Position numbers and translations under genes: made by a program. From positions 1 to 64,000 of the forward strand of contig DASXPN010000073.1 in assembly GCA_036493595.1 (NCBI GenBank): DNA of 64,000 nucleotides, in the 5' to 3' direction. Below, one piece after another: positions 31,265 through 39,699 of this stretch (positions are counted from its first letter, which is position 1; each line of letters opens with the position of its first letter). A model generated the notes under the pieces. That model ran no database searches, was not told the DNA's origin, and saw nothing but the letters and a program-made list of their open reading frames with translations. The DNA comes from DATAES01 sp036493595. Its GTDB lineage: Bacteria > Actinomycetota > Acidimicrobiia > Acidimicrobiales > JACDCH01.

Positions 31265-34200
31265 CGATCTGCACCAGGCGAGCCTCGCCGTGCTCGACGA
31301 GGAACCCGAGCCCGGGCCGAGTCGGCGTGCTGACCCGTCGAGGCAACCGCACACTGAGCAGATCGCCGTCCGCGTGCAGGTCGGGTTGCAGCAGCAATCC
31401 GCTGCGCGATTTCCTGATCTCGCGCAGCCAGTGGCCGTAGCCGCCACGGACATCGTCGGTGCGGGCTGCCGCGACGATCGGTCGGTCGAGCAGCATCGCG
31501 TCGACGTTGGCGGCATCGTCGACGAAGACGTGGCCGCGGAGCACATCACGCATCGTCACGAGAGCGGTGCTCTTGCCGCTCCTCGGCGGTCCGGTGACGA
31601 GGAGGTGTTCAGGGTCGCGTAGCCAGACGGGCTCGAGGTCTTCGTCGAGGCCGATCGCGCCGGGCGGCAGGTCCGCCAGGTGCACCTGCCGCGGCATCGT
31701 CCGGATGAGCCTGGACGTGATTCGCTCGCGAGGCATGCCGACCTGGACCACCCGGTTGCCGTCGCTGTGGATGGCGCGGCCCGGTACGAACGGCGGGACC
31801 TCCTTCGGACGCAGCCCGACGAGCGCGTAGTCCTGCGGGTCGGCCAAGCGGAACAGCAGCTTCTCGCTCACGAGTGAGCTGAGCCGCAGCGGGAGCGCAT
31901 TGACGCGGTCAGCAGAGATGGCGAAGGTGATGCCGAACTGTGGGCCTTCGGCGAACAGCCGATGGAATGACTCGGTCACCTCGGTACCGTCGATGCCGTC
32001 GTGCTCGGCCAGGAATGCACCGACGCCGTCGATGCACGTGACGATGAGCGGCGCGATCGCGCCGGCTGCCCGCCGCCGGTCGAGTTCCGCCCGCAAGAGC
32101 CGCATGAGCCGCGCGTGCCGTTCGTGAGCGTCGACGCCGAAGTCGATCTCGTAGATGTGCGCGCCGGTGATCCGTTCGACGACGGCGCGCAGTGCCGTCG
32201 ACGTGCCACTGCCGACCATGCCGTAGAGCGCGAGGTTGCCCTTGCGCGGATGCCAGCCCGCCGCGACCTGGCGTTGTTGATCGGGCTCGTCGGCGAGCGC
32301 GAACGCGATGAGATCGTCGCCGGCGAGATCGTGCTCGGCGAGATCGTGGTCGGCGTCACGCTCGACATCGGTGAGGTCGATGCGCTCGGGCAACATCGGC
32401 AACCACGGACGCCGCGGTGCGGCTCCGTTCCAGTCGCGGAGCTGCTCGACGGCGACGGCGAGCTCGGTCGGTCCGTCGATGATCTCGACCGGTTCGTCCG
32501 ACGGGAAGGCGCGAACCCGGACCGGTCGACTGACCTTGGACACCGGCAGGCTGGAGATCGCGGTCTGGACGAGCACGACGTCGCTCGAGCCACGCCGAAC
32601 GTAGGCGCGGCCCGGCGTGTCCCTGCTGATGGACGACGCTTCGGGCCCGTCGATGATGTCGATTGAGTCGGCGGCATCCTGCACCCGCAAGGCGATGCGA
32701 AGGTTGGCGTTGGCTTTGATGTTCGCGTTGACGACGCCCGACGGGCGTTGGGTCGCGAGCACCAGGTGCATCCCGAGGCTGCGGCCGCGTTGCGCGATGC
32801 CGACGAGCGCGCCGAGGAAGTCGGGCAGCTCTGCCGCGAGGGTGGCGAACTCGTCGATGACGACCACGAGCCGGGGTGGTGTCGGCCCGCCGTCGCGCTG
32901 CACTCGTTCGCGATGTCGCAACTCGGCCTCGAGTGATTGCAACGCGCGTTGCCCGAGGTGCTCGTCGAGATCGGTGACGAGGCCGACGCAGTGCGGAAGC
33001 AGCGCGCACTCGTCGAACGCGCTGCCGCCCTTGTAGTCGACGAGCACGAAGACCATCTCGTCGGGCGTGTGCCGCATGGCGAGCCCGACGATCAGGGTGC
33101 GCAGCAACTCGCTCTTGCCCGAACCGGTGGTGCCGGCGATCACCGCGTGCGGTCCGTCGCGGACGAGGTCGATCTCGACGACGACGCCGTCCGTTCCGAT
33201 GCCGATCGCGACACTGTTTGTCGGCTGTGCGGCGGTCGGCTGCACGGCGGTCGGCTGCACATCGGCGAGGCGAACCGTCGTCGGAAGGGTGGCACCCGGC
33301 TCGACCTCCGGGTCCTCGAAGCGCGCCAACCATCGGGCGAACGAGCGTGCCGTCGGTTCGTCCATACCGCAGGCCAGGAACTCGTCGGTGTCGCCGAGAT
33401 CGCTTGCCATGCGAACGACGGTGGTACACGCCGCTGGAAGCTCGCTCTCGGGCGACGCCACTGCGATGGTGAAGGTCGCCGTCGCGGTAGCGCTCGCTCG
33501 GTGCGGTAGCCACTTCGTCCAGTCCCAGTCGCCGCCGCGACCGTCGTGGTCGACCGCGATGCGAACGTCCGCCGGACCATGGTGTGCCGCGACCTGGCAC
33601 ACGATCGCTCGGGCCAACGCCAGTGCGGCGGATCGATCGCCGGCGATCCCGATCTGCTCGGTGATCGCTTGCGCGACGACGGGCATGTCACCGCGAAGGC
33701 CGAGCCGTACGAGCCCGAAATCGTCGTGGTCCGGACGTCGAGCCCACAGGTGGCGCGCCATGACAGACGGGTCGGGTGCCACCAGTTCGAGCCGTTGTCG
33801 CTCCTTCTCACGGTGATCGACGAGCGCGCGCTGGTGGGCGCGCATCGCGCCGATGTGCCAACGCCGTTGCTTGCGCGCCGCTCGCTTCGTCCCGAGCCAC
33901 GTCAGCATCCCGACGATCGGACCGATCACTGCGATGAGCGCGAAACGGAGGTCGCCGTAGACGATGACGAGCGTCCCACCCATGAGCGCGGGTCCGACAA
34001 TGGCCGCGACGCCGATCGAGCGCGCCCGATCAGGTGTGCGCGGGGGCGTGGGCGGCGGCGCGGCAGCAGGGATCGGCACTCGTGGCGGACGATTGAACGG
34101 TCCCGGCCCTCGCGTCTCGACACGGTGTGGACGGATGCGAGCTTGCGTCGCGCCGAACCGGACGAGGTCCCCGATGATCTGCGTGCCGTTGACGGATCCG

Positions 34201-34553
34201 AGGTCGGTGATGCGATGGTGCGCGTCGATGACGGCGTGGTGCGGCGACACCGTCGGATCCTCGAGCACGATGTCGCAGTCCGGCGCACGACCGATCACGA
34301 GGTCGCGTCGATGCAACGGGTACGAGCGCCCCGCCCGCAGACCACCGACGATCTCGAGAACGAACGCGGTGTCGGGTGTGGACGGGGGACGGGTGGTGGT
34401 GACGGCGGCGCCTTCGTAGACGGCGAGAGGGTCGTCGGGATGGTGGAACCGGCCGTCGAGCCACCACCCGTCCTGACCCAGATCCGCTGCCGTAGCGGAC
34501 CCGTCAGCCGTGACATCGAGCTCGACCTGGTCGAGGATAATATGCATTAACAT
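31248..34553 (-). CDS. FHA-domain FtsK/SpoIIIE ATPase, EssC/EccC-like
   Basis: A 1101-residue protein laid out like the type VII secretion motor EssC. A short N-terminal domain is followed by an FHA domain (about residues 65-140, with LVIGRAPDCDIVL, SPHHAVI and LGSVNGT). A Pro-rich linker and two membrane helices come next (about 180-225). An EccC-type region contains RQRLELVAPDP and WARRPDHDDFGLVRLG. Three FtsK-like modules follow. The first is intact, with GTTGSGKSELLRT near residue 472 and LVVVIDEFATLAAELPDF. The second P-loop is degenerate (GMVGSGTSTALRA). The third is GPPRSGKSTALV near 986. The start may be the third codon (ATG 34547). No other secretion genes adjoin it. It is antisense between tmk and holB. 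Confidence 0.85.
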   Translation of the reverse strand: MLMHIILDQVELDVTADGSATAADLGQDGWWLDGRFHHPDDPLAVYEGAAVTTTRPPSTPDTAFVLEIVGGLRAGRSYPLHRRDLVIGRAPDCDIVLEDPTVSPHHAVIDAHHRITDLGSVNGTQIIGDLVRFGATQARIRPHRVETRGPGPFNRPPRVPIPAAAPPPTPPRTPDRARSIGVAAIVGPALMGGTLVIVYGDLRFALIAVIGPIVGMLTWLGTKRAARKQRRWHIGAMRAHQRALVDHREKERQRLELVAPDPSVMARHLWARRPDHDDFGLVRLGLRGDMPVVAQAITEQIGIAGDRSAALALARAIVCQVAAHHGPADVRIAVDHDGRGGDWDWTKWLPHRASATATATFTIAVASPESELPAACTTVVRMASDLGDTDEFLACGMDEPTARSFARWLARFEDPEVEPGATLPTTVRLADVQPTAVQPTAAQPTNSVAIGIGTDGVVVEIDLVRDGPHAVIAGTTGSGKSELLRTLIVGLAMRHTPDEMVFVLVDYKGGSAFDECALLPHCVGLVTDLDEHLGQRALQSLEAELRHRERVQRDGGPTPPRLVVVIDEFATLAAELPDFLGALVGIAQRGRSLGMHLVLATQRPSGVVNANIKANANLRIALRVQDAADSIDIIDGPEASSISRDTPGRAYVRRGSSDVVLVQTAISSLPVSKVSRPVRVRAFPSDEPVEIIDGPTELAVAVEQLRDWNGAAPRRPWLPMLPERIDLTDVERDADHDLAEHDLAGDDLIAFALADEPDQQRQVAAGWHPRKGNLALYGMVGSGTSTALRAVVERITGAHIYEIDFGVDAHERHARLMRLLRAELDRRRAAGAIAPLIVTCIDGVGAFLAEHDGIDGTEVTESFHRLFAEGPQFGITFAISADRVNALPLRLSSLVSEKLLFRLADPQDYALVGLRPKEVPPFVPGRAIHSDGNRVVQVGMPRERITSRLIRTMPRQVHLADLPPGAIGLDEDLEPVWLRDPEHLLVTGPPRSGKSTALVTMRDVLRGHVFVDDAANVDAMLLDRPIVAAARTDDVRGGYGHWLREIRKSRSGLLLQPDLHADGDLLSVRLPRRVSTPTRPGLGFLVEHGEARLVQIATAGP

Positions 34554-34570
34554 GAAATACTATGAAATGG
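34535..34570. promoter_or_regulatory. AT-rich divergent promoter island
   Basis: About 35 bp around 34535-34570 are mostly A and T (for example AATATGCATTAACATG), in sharp contrast to flanking DNA. They lie between the divergent FtsK-like and holB genes. Possible -10 hexamers such as TACTAT read toward holB. The patch could also mark the edge of an inserted segment carrying the FtsK-like gene. Confidence 0.35.
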
Positions 34571-34625
34571 CACGACCTCCCTCCTACTCGCGTCTTCGTG
34601 ATGCCCGGGCTGCTTGACTGCGGCG

Positions 34626-35690
34626 ATGGTGGATCCGTGGGCCGGCATCGTCGGGCAGCCCCGAGCCGTCACCGCGCTCCAGGCCTCGTCGAGAAGGCCC
34701 GTGCACGCGTACCTGCTCCTGGGTCCGCGTGGCAGCGGCAAGCGCGCCCTCGCTCGTTCGTTCGCCGCATCGTTGCTCGCCGACGCCACGTCTGACTCCG
34801 ACCGTGCCGCGCGACTGGCGCTCGCCGGTCGCCATCCCGACCTCCACGAGTTCGAGCGAGCTGGTCCGTACATCACGGTGCAGCAGGCCGACGCGATCAT
34901 CCGGGAGGCGAGTCGGTCAGGCGTCGAGAGCAGCCGCAAGGTGTTGGTGCTCGTCGACTTCCATCTCGTGCAACCGGCGGTCGAGGCGAAGCTGTTGAAG
35001 ACGATCGAGGAACCGCCGGACGGGACCGTGTTCGTCGTGCTCGCCGAGACGGTCTCGCCCTCGCTCGTACCGATCGCCTCGAGGTGCGTGCGCATCGAGG
35101 TCGATCCCCTGTCGTCCTCCGTCCTTCGCGACGCGTTGATCGCAGATGGCGTCGATGAACAGGTGGCTTCATCGGTGTCGCGCGCTGCAGCCGGCGATCT
35201 CGGTCGGGCTCGCTTGCTCGCCACCGACCCGCGCTTCTCGTTACGGCAGCAGGCGTGGGCCGCCGTCCCGCACGCGCTCGACGACACCGGCGCGACGGTC
35301 GCGCGGCTCGTCGCCGAGCTGCGATCGATGATCGACGACGCAGCGGCGCCGCTCGAAGCGCGCCACGCGGTCGAGCTCGTCGAGTTGGAGGAACGCGTCG
35401 AGCGCTACGGCGAGCGCGGTTCGGGCAAGACTCAGCTCGTCGAACGTCATCGGCGCGAACTGCGACGTCATCGGACCGACGAGCTCCGCTTCGGACTCGC
35501 CACTCTGGCGGGTGGCTACCGCGAGACGCTGTCGACGTCGCCACCGGCGCTCGATCCTCGGTCCGCGGTCGAAGCGATCGACCTCATCGACGACTCGCAC
35601 CAAGCACTCGAGCGCAACCCGAACGAGACCTTGCTGCTGCAGGCGTTGCTGCTGAGGCTGCCCGTGCTGCGAGTTACGGCGTCGGCGTAG
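34626..35690 (+). CDS. holB: DNA polymerase III subunit delta'
   Basis: A 354-residue clamp-loader subunit. AGIVGQPRAVTALQASS opens the AAA+ fold, with the P-loop LLGPRGSGKRALARSFA. The zinc-binding Cys residues found in many delta' proteins are missing between residues 50 and 75. KTIEEPPDGTVFVVLAE and SRCVRIEVDPLS are the typical sensor-1 region, with SRC for the arginine-finger motif. ATG 34626 is chosen over the in-frame TTG at 34614. It acts with gamma and delta subunits to load the beta clamp at the replication fork. Confidence 0.9.
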   Translation: MVDPWAGIVGQPRAVTALQASSRRPVHAYLLLGPRGSGKRALARSFAASLLADATSDSDRAARLALAGRHPDLHEFERAGPYITVQQADAIIREASRSGVESSRKVLVLVDFHLVQPAVEAKLLKTIEEPPDGTVFVVLAETVSPSLVPIASRCVRIEVDPLSSSVLRDALIADGVDEQVASSVSRAAAGDLGRARLLATDPRFSLRQQAWAAVPHALDDTGATVARLVAELRSMIDDAAAPLEARHAVELVELEERVERYGERGSGKTQLVERHRRELRRHRTDELRFGLATLAGGYRETLSTSPPALDPRSAVEAIDLIDDSHQALERNPNETLLLQALLLRLPVLRVTASA

Positions 35691-35720
35691 CGAGCCACCG
35701 AAGTACGCTGTCCCGTTCCC

Positions 35721-35793
35721 GCCCGGGTAGCTCAGACGGCAGAGCAGCTCACTCGTAATGAGCAGGTCAGGAGTTCGATTCTCCTCTCGGGCT
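35721..35793 (+). tRNA. tRNA-Thr (CGT anticodon)
   Basis: A full cloverleaf can be drawn. The acceptor stem GCCCGGG (35721-35727) pairs with CTCGGGC (35786-35792) with one G-U pair. The D stem is GCTC/GAGC, and the anticodon stem GCTCA/TGAGC encloses loop CTCGTAA with anticodon CGT at 35754-35756. The T stem AGGAG/CTCCT encloses TTCGATT. The discriminator base is T, and CCA is not encoded. It reads ACG threonine codons. Confidence 0.97.
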
Positions 35794-35817
35794 CCGCCCC
35801 TCCCGCCCCCTCCCCCT

Positions 35818-35917
35818 GCCCTCGCCGCACATTGTCGACTGAGCCACCGCCGCCCTCGCCGCACATTGTCGACTGAGCCACCGCCGCCCTCGCCGCACAT
35901 TGTCGACTGAGCCACCG
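35818..35917. repeat. Three tandem copies of a 34-bp unit behind tRNA-Thr
   Basis: Copies begin at 35821, 35855 and 35889, exactly 34 bp apart, and are identical for at least 29 bp. Each holds CGCACATTGTCGACTGAG, with a GTCGAC palindrome. There are no variable spacers. The block starts 25 bp after the tRNA. It may have arisen by slippage or be a site for a DNA-binding protein or recombinase. Apart from the tRNA, this block and the next inverted repeat, the 364 bp from holB to the pseudogene at 36055 hold nothing I recognise. Confidence 0.85.
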
Positions 35918-35956
35918 AATCAGGGCGGTGGGTCGACACAGATTGCGGAGCCGTTG

Positions 35957-36005
35957 GTTCTGGGTCGAGTCAGCAACGCGGCGGGAGGTTCAGTCGACCC
36001 AGAAC
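35957..36005. repeat. 12-bp perfect inverted repeat
   Basis: GTTCTGGGTCGA (35957-35968) and TCGACCCAGAAC (35994-36005) are perfect inverted copies separated by 25 bp. They lie just downstream of the collapsed PIG-L gene on the minus strand and could be its terminator, or the scar of a lost element. No T-tract is present. Confidence 0.55.
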
Positions 36006-36054
36006 GCGAGCAGCCGATCGGGAGTGCGCCCGGCGCGTGCGCCGGCATCCTGTG

Positions 36055-36433
36055 TCAGCCGGACGCGAAGACCTGGATCTCTGCGAGTCCGATGGCCGAG
36101 GTTTTGGTGCTCACCGACGTGACGGTGAGCAGCACGCTGGTCGTCGTCACTGCCGGATGTCCAGTACGCGGTGCCGAGGCCCGAGTCACCCGCGGTCAGG
36201 AACACGGAGCGGATGCATCGACCCGCCTGGATGTCATGCACGAGGTCGGGATCGAGGAACAGGATCGTGTCGTCCTGGTGGGCGGTGAACGTCATCGTCG
36301 TTCCCGCGGGGCATGTCGTTGCGTCCGCTGATGCGCGATGTGTTGACGACACGATGACGGAGTCCAGCACCGCTACCACTGCCGCCATCACCACTGCGAT
36401 TCGCCCGCCGCGCTGCATGCGCATGGCCCCCAC
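36055..36433 (-). pseudogene. PIG-L deacetylase gene with internal deletion (F5/8 type C tail remains)
   Basis: From the ATG at 36433 there is a signal peptide and then MTFTAHQDDTILFLDPDL and SVFLTAGDSGLGTAYW, the start of a PIG-L/LmbE-type deacetylase with its metal motif (AHQDD). From about 36155 this frame becomes nonsense. A different frame reads TTSVLLTVTSVSTKTSAIGL and AEIQVFASG before a stop at 36055, which is the typical end of a discoidin (F5/8 type C) domain. Secreted actinobacterial PIG-L proteins often end in such domains. The gene seems to have lost its whole middle, joining the two ends out of frame. Confidence 0.7.
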
Positions 36434-36505
36434 TCCCCGAGGTGAAGGTTTAAGTCGCTCTCCAGCGCGCGCGGCCCGCGCGGACGGTGATTCTTGAGCG
36501 TCCTG

Positions 36506-38155
36506 TCAGCCCGCGGCGATGGGGAGCTCGAGCAGGTGCGGTCGACCGCGCTCGAGCGCATGGCGTACCGCTTCGCCGACGTCCGCCGCCTTCTCGACCA
36601 GCGTGCCGTCGACACCCATGGATGCCGCGAGCGAGACGTAGTCGATCGGCGGATCGTCGATGTCCATGGCGACGTAGCGGTCGGTGCGCGCGCTGTCGCC
36701 CCCCATGCCCCGCAGGTTGTTCTTGAGGATTCGGTACTGGCGGTTGTTGACCACCGCGAAGATCACCGGGAGCTCTTCGCGCGCTGCCGTCCACAAGGCT
36801 TGCGGTGAGTACATGGCGGACCCGTCACCGACGACGCACAACACCGGTGCGCGGTCGTGGCCGAGTGACACGCCACACGCGGCCGGCATGCCCCAGCCGA
36901 GGCCACCCCCCGGACAGAAGAAATAGCGACCAGGGACGGGTTGGTGATGGAAGCCGCGCACATACACGCCAGTCGTGATCGCTTCGTCGACGATGAACGA
37001 CCCGGACGGTACGGCGCGCACCAACGCGTGCGCGGCTGCCATTGGATCGATCGGCACGCTGCCGTACCGCGCCGCCGCGGTGGTCTCGAGGTCGTCGATC
37101 TCCTTTGACCGCCGCGCGCCGGCAGCGGCGACGGCTGCTCCGGCCGCGGTCGCGTCCGCCTGCGATTGCACCAACGGCAGCAGCGCGGCGAGCGACGCCT
37201 TCGGGTCACCGGCCGCGCCCCACCTCGTCGGGTACGCGCGGCCGAGCTGGTACGGGTCCGGGGACAGATGCAACAGCTCGGTCGTGGGCGGGAGCGCCGG
37301 ACCGGGCGTGTACGGGTACACCATGAATGCCCGCCCGCCGACGAGCAGCACTCGTTCGTACGGCGCCAGCTCCGCATTGATGGCAAACGCCGCGGGCGTG
37401 AGCATGCCGCGCCACAAGGGGTGCGCCGGCGCGAACACTGCGTTGCCGTGGAGCGGCGACCCGTACACGGGTGCGCCCAACGCTTCGGCGACCGCCGCCA
37501 CCTCGTCGACCGCACCCGATTGCGCGACCTCGTCCCCGACGACGATGGCGAGCGTTCCGATCGGCGTGGAGGTGAGGAGTGACGCGAGGTCGTCAAGCCC
37601 GTCGGCAACGGCGCGCCGGTGCAAGCTCGACGGCGACACGATGGGCGCGTCGGTCTCCGCGTCGAGCAGGTCCATCGGGATCGACACGAACACCGGACCG
37701 GCAGGCGGACTCATCGCGTCGTGGAACGCGCGTCGCAGGACGACCGCGAGCTCGTCGGTCGTGCGGACTTCGTGCGTCCACTTCGACACTGCGCGCGCAA
37801 TGCCGGTGAGGTCGCCGGCAAGAAGCGGATCGTTGACGATGTGGCGGTAGTCCTGCTGGCCGGCGGTGACCACGAGCGGCGCCTGGCATGCGCGCGCATT
37901 GGTGAGGTTGCCGATGGCGTTGCCGAGGCCGGCCGAGGTGTGCAGGTTCAAGAACGCGGGACGGCCCGTCGCCTGCGCGTAGCCGTCTGCCATGCCGACC
38001 GCGGTCGCCTCTTGCAGCGCGAGGACGTAGTGGAGATCGTCCGCTGTCGCGAGCGCGTCGATCAGTGGAAGCTCGGTACTGCCCGGGTTGCCGAAGATGT
38101 GGCGCACGCCTTCGGTCCGCAAGACATCCAACATCACGTCGCGGCCGCGGGTCAT
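36506..38155 (-). CDS. Thiamine diphosphate-dependent decarboxylase, benzoylformate decarboxylase-like
   Basis: A 549-residue enzyme of the TPP family from the ATG at 38155. The N-terminal domain has HIFGNPGSTELPLIDAL and ALQEATAVGMADGYAQATG with the catalytic Glu. The C-terminal domain has the GDGSAMYSPQALWTA...NN Mg-TPP motif and NNRQYRILKNN. The signature FGNPGSTELP and the overall order match benzoylformate decarboxylase (MdlC) more than acetolactate synthase. A related 2-keto acid decarboxylase or lyase is possible. No mandelate genes are nearby. The next gene on this strand ends 23 bp upstream of its start. Confidence 0.85.
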   Translation of the reverse strand: MTRGRDVMLDVLRTEGVRHIFGNPGSTELPLIDALATADDLHYVLALQEATAVGMADGYAQATGRPAFLNLHTSAGLGNAIGNLTNARACQAPLVVTAGQQDYRHIVNDPLLAGDLTGIARAVSKWTHEVRTTDELAVVLRRAFHDAMSPPAGPVFVSIPMDLLDAETDAPIVSPSSLHRRAVADGLDDLASLLTSTPIGTLAIVVGDEVAQSGAVDEVAAVAEALGAPVYGSPLHGNAVFAPAHPLWRGMLTPAAFAINAELAPYERVLLVGGRAFMVYPYTPGPALPPTTELLHLSPDPYQLGRAYPTRWGAAGDPKASLAALLPLVQSQADATAAGAAVAAAGARRSKEIDDLETTAAARYGSVPIDPMAAAHALVRAVPSGSFIVDEAITTGVYVRGFHHQPVPGRYFFCPGGGLGWGMPAACGVSLGHDRAPVLCVVGDGSAMYSPQALWTAAREELPVIFAVVNNRQYRILKNNLRGMGGDSARTDRYVAMDIDDPPIDYVSLAASMGVDGTLVEKAADVGEAVRHALERGRPHLLELPIAAG

Positions 38156-38178
38156 CGCGGGACAACGTAGACCCGCGT

Positions 38179-39264
38179 CTACCGACCGATCTCGGGTCCT
38201 GCGGCGATGGCGAGCCACATCGGGTCCGTCGCATGCTGCCACGACCAGAACGACACGCCCTTTGCGCCGTGTGCGGCCGCCATGTTCATGAACGCGCTTA
38301 TCTCGTCGGGCGTCGGCGTGCCCGGAGGACCACCTTCGAGGCTGCCGTCGTAGGCCTGGCCGATCGGCATCACCGGCTTGCCGAACTGAGCGAGGAAGTC
38401 GAGCGCTTGCGCGACGTCGTCATCCGGTGGCGTGTCGATCCAGTAGACCATCGGCGCGATCGCATCGAAGGACGCGGTGACCTCGGCATACGGATAGTCG
38501 GCCTGCCGCGAGTCGCTCGGGCGAGGGACAGTCGCGATCAGCGGATAGCTCGGCCCGACCGCGCCGCGAAGTCCCGCGCCGTACGACGTCGCGTTGTCCG
38601 GTGACAACCAGACGCCTTCGTTCGGTGTCTCGATGTCGGGACTGAACCCGTCGAGGCGATCGCCCGTCGGTGTTGTGTACGTGATCGCCGCGACCGCGCG
38701 GTAGATGTCGGCGCCGATGTCTTCGAAGTAGGGAAAGTCCCAACCGATGATCCGCAACCCCGCCGCGTGCGCGACGGGCAGGAGCGCGTCGAGGAACGGA
38801 GCGGCGTAGAACCCGTCGAACGACGAGCCGGTGCGCACGTACAGGTGTGTGAGCCCCGCGGCCTGTGCCTTCGCGACGATGACGTTGACGTCGCCACCCT
38901 CGACCTGATCCGGCTCCCAGATCCACATGCCCTTGCCCGACCCCAGGCTCGGCGGCGGGGGTGGAGGGGGCGCCGGTGCGGTGGTCGGTGGTTCGGTGGG
39001 CGCAGGGGCGGCCGGAGCGGTTGCGCCGGGCGTGGTCGCGCCTGGCGCGGTCGGTGCGGTGGGGGGCGCCGTGGCTGTGCTCGACGATGCCGTCGTCGAT
39101 GTCGATGTCGATGTCGACGTGGACGCCTGATGCGCCGCTGCCTTGATGGCGTCGAGCGTCACCGGTGGAGGAGGCGTGGGTTTCATCCGCCATGCCAGTG
39201 ACAGCATGACGAGAAGACCGAGGACAGCGACGAGGGTGGTGCGTGTTGGTGTGTATCGGGGCAT
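38179..39264 (-). CDS. Membrane-anchored or secreted TIM-barrel glycosidase-like protein
   Basis: A 361-residue protein from the ATG at 39264. An N-terminal hydrophobic helix (TLVAVLGLLVMLSLAW) anchors or exports it. A 65-residue linker of Ser/Thr, then Pro/Ala, follows; part of it is encoded by a run of TCGATG repeats. From about residue 105 there is a (beta/alpha)8-like domain: GMWIWEPDQVEGGDVNVIV, GLTHLYVRTGSSFDGFYA, GLRIIGWDFPY and GFSPDIETPNEG with acidic residues, ending in GVSFWSWQHATDPMW. It resembles putative glycoside hydrolases acting outside the cell. Substrate is unknown. Confidence 0.7.
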   Translation of the reverse strand: MPRYTPTRTTLVAVLGLLVMLSLAWRMKPTPPPPVTLDAIKAAAHQASTSTSTSTSTTASSSTATAPPTAPTAPGATTPGATAPAAPAPTEPPTTAPAPPPPPPPSLGSGKGMWIWEPDQVEGGDVNVIVAKAQAAGLTHLYVRTGSSFDGFYAAPFLDALLPVAHAAGLRIIGWDFPYFEDIGADIYRAVAAITYTTPTGDRLDGFSPDIETPNEGVWLSPDNATSYGAGLRGAVGPSYPLIATVPRPSDSRQADYPYAEVTASFDAIAPMVYWIDTPPDDDVAQALDFLAQFGKPVMPIGQAYDGSLEGGPPGTPTPDEISAFMNMAAAHGAKGVSFWSWQHATDPMWLAIAAGPEIGR

Positions 39265-39450
39265 GCGTGGTGAGACGAGAGCTCCGACACTGAGCGCGGC
39301 GCGCGCAGAGAGAATCGCCCTGGATTGCGTTGCTCCGAAGCCGTCCGCAGGCTCCGGAGCGGGACAGTGTGACGGTTCTCGTCCCCGCACGCAAGAGCGC
39401 CCCATGACTACGGAGCGTGCGTAGTCGCCACCTCCGGGCGTCTGGCGAGG

Positions 39451-39699
39451 TCAGCGAGGATGCGGTCGGCCGGGACGTCGTCGATGACGCATCGCCCAAC
39501 ATGCGTGGTGCCAGTGCCGGCGCTCGTCGGGATCGTCATCGGGAACGACCACGAGGTGGCCGAGGCCGACCGCGATCTCCTGCTGGCAGCCCGGGCACAG
39601 GTACGGCTTTCGGGCCTGGTACGGCTGGATCCGAGTCACGGTCACCTTCGGCTCGGTCACGTCGTCATCCATTGTTCGTGCCGGTGGTCGCGCCCGCAT
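39451..39699 (-). CDS. Small zinc-ribbon-like protein of unknown function
   Basis: An 82-residue ORF; its ATG (39699) directly follows the stop of the RpiR-type gene, so translation is probably coupled. ATG 39672 is an alternative start. VTVTRIQPYQARKPYLCPGC leads to QQEIAVGLGHLVVVP and ends RHWHHACW. The Cys-x2-Cys and His/His-x2-Cys sets could hold one zinc ion. Similar short proteins are widespread in actinobacteria, sometimes labelled ATP/GTP-binding without evidence. A role in nucleic-acid binding or regulation is possible. The 186 bp between this gene and the next on the same strand hold nothing I recognise. Confidence 0.7.
   Translation of the reverse strand: MRARPPARTMDDDVTEPKVTVTRIQPYQARKPYLCPGCQQEIAVGLGHLVVVPDDDPDERRHWHHACWAMRHRRRPGRPHPR

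Noticed and set aside
35818..35917. CRISPR array
   Set aside because: The copies are directly adjacent without variable spacers, and no cas genes are in the window.
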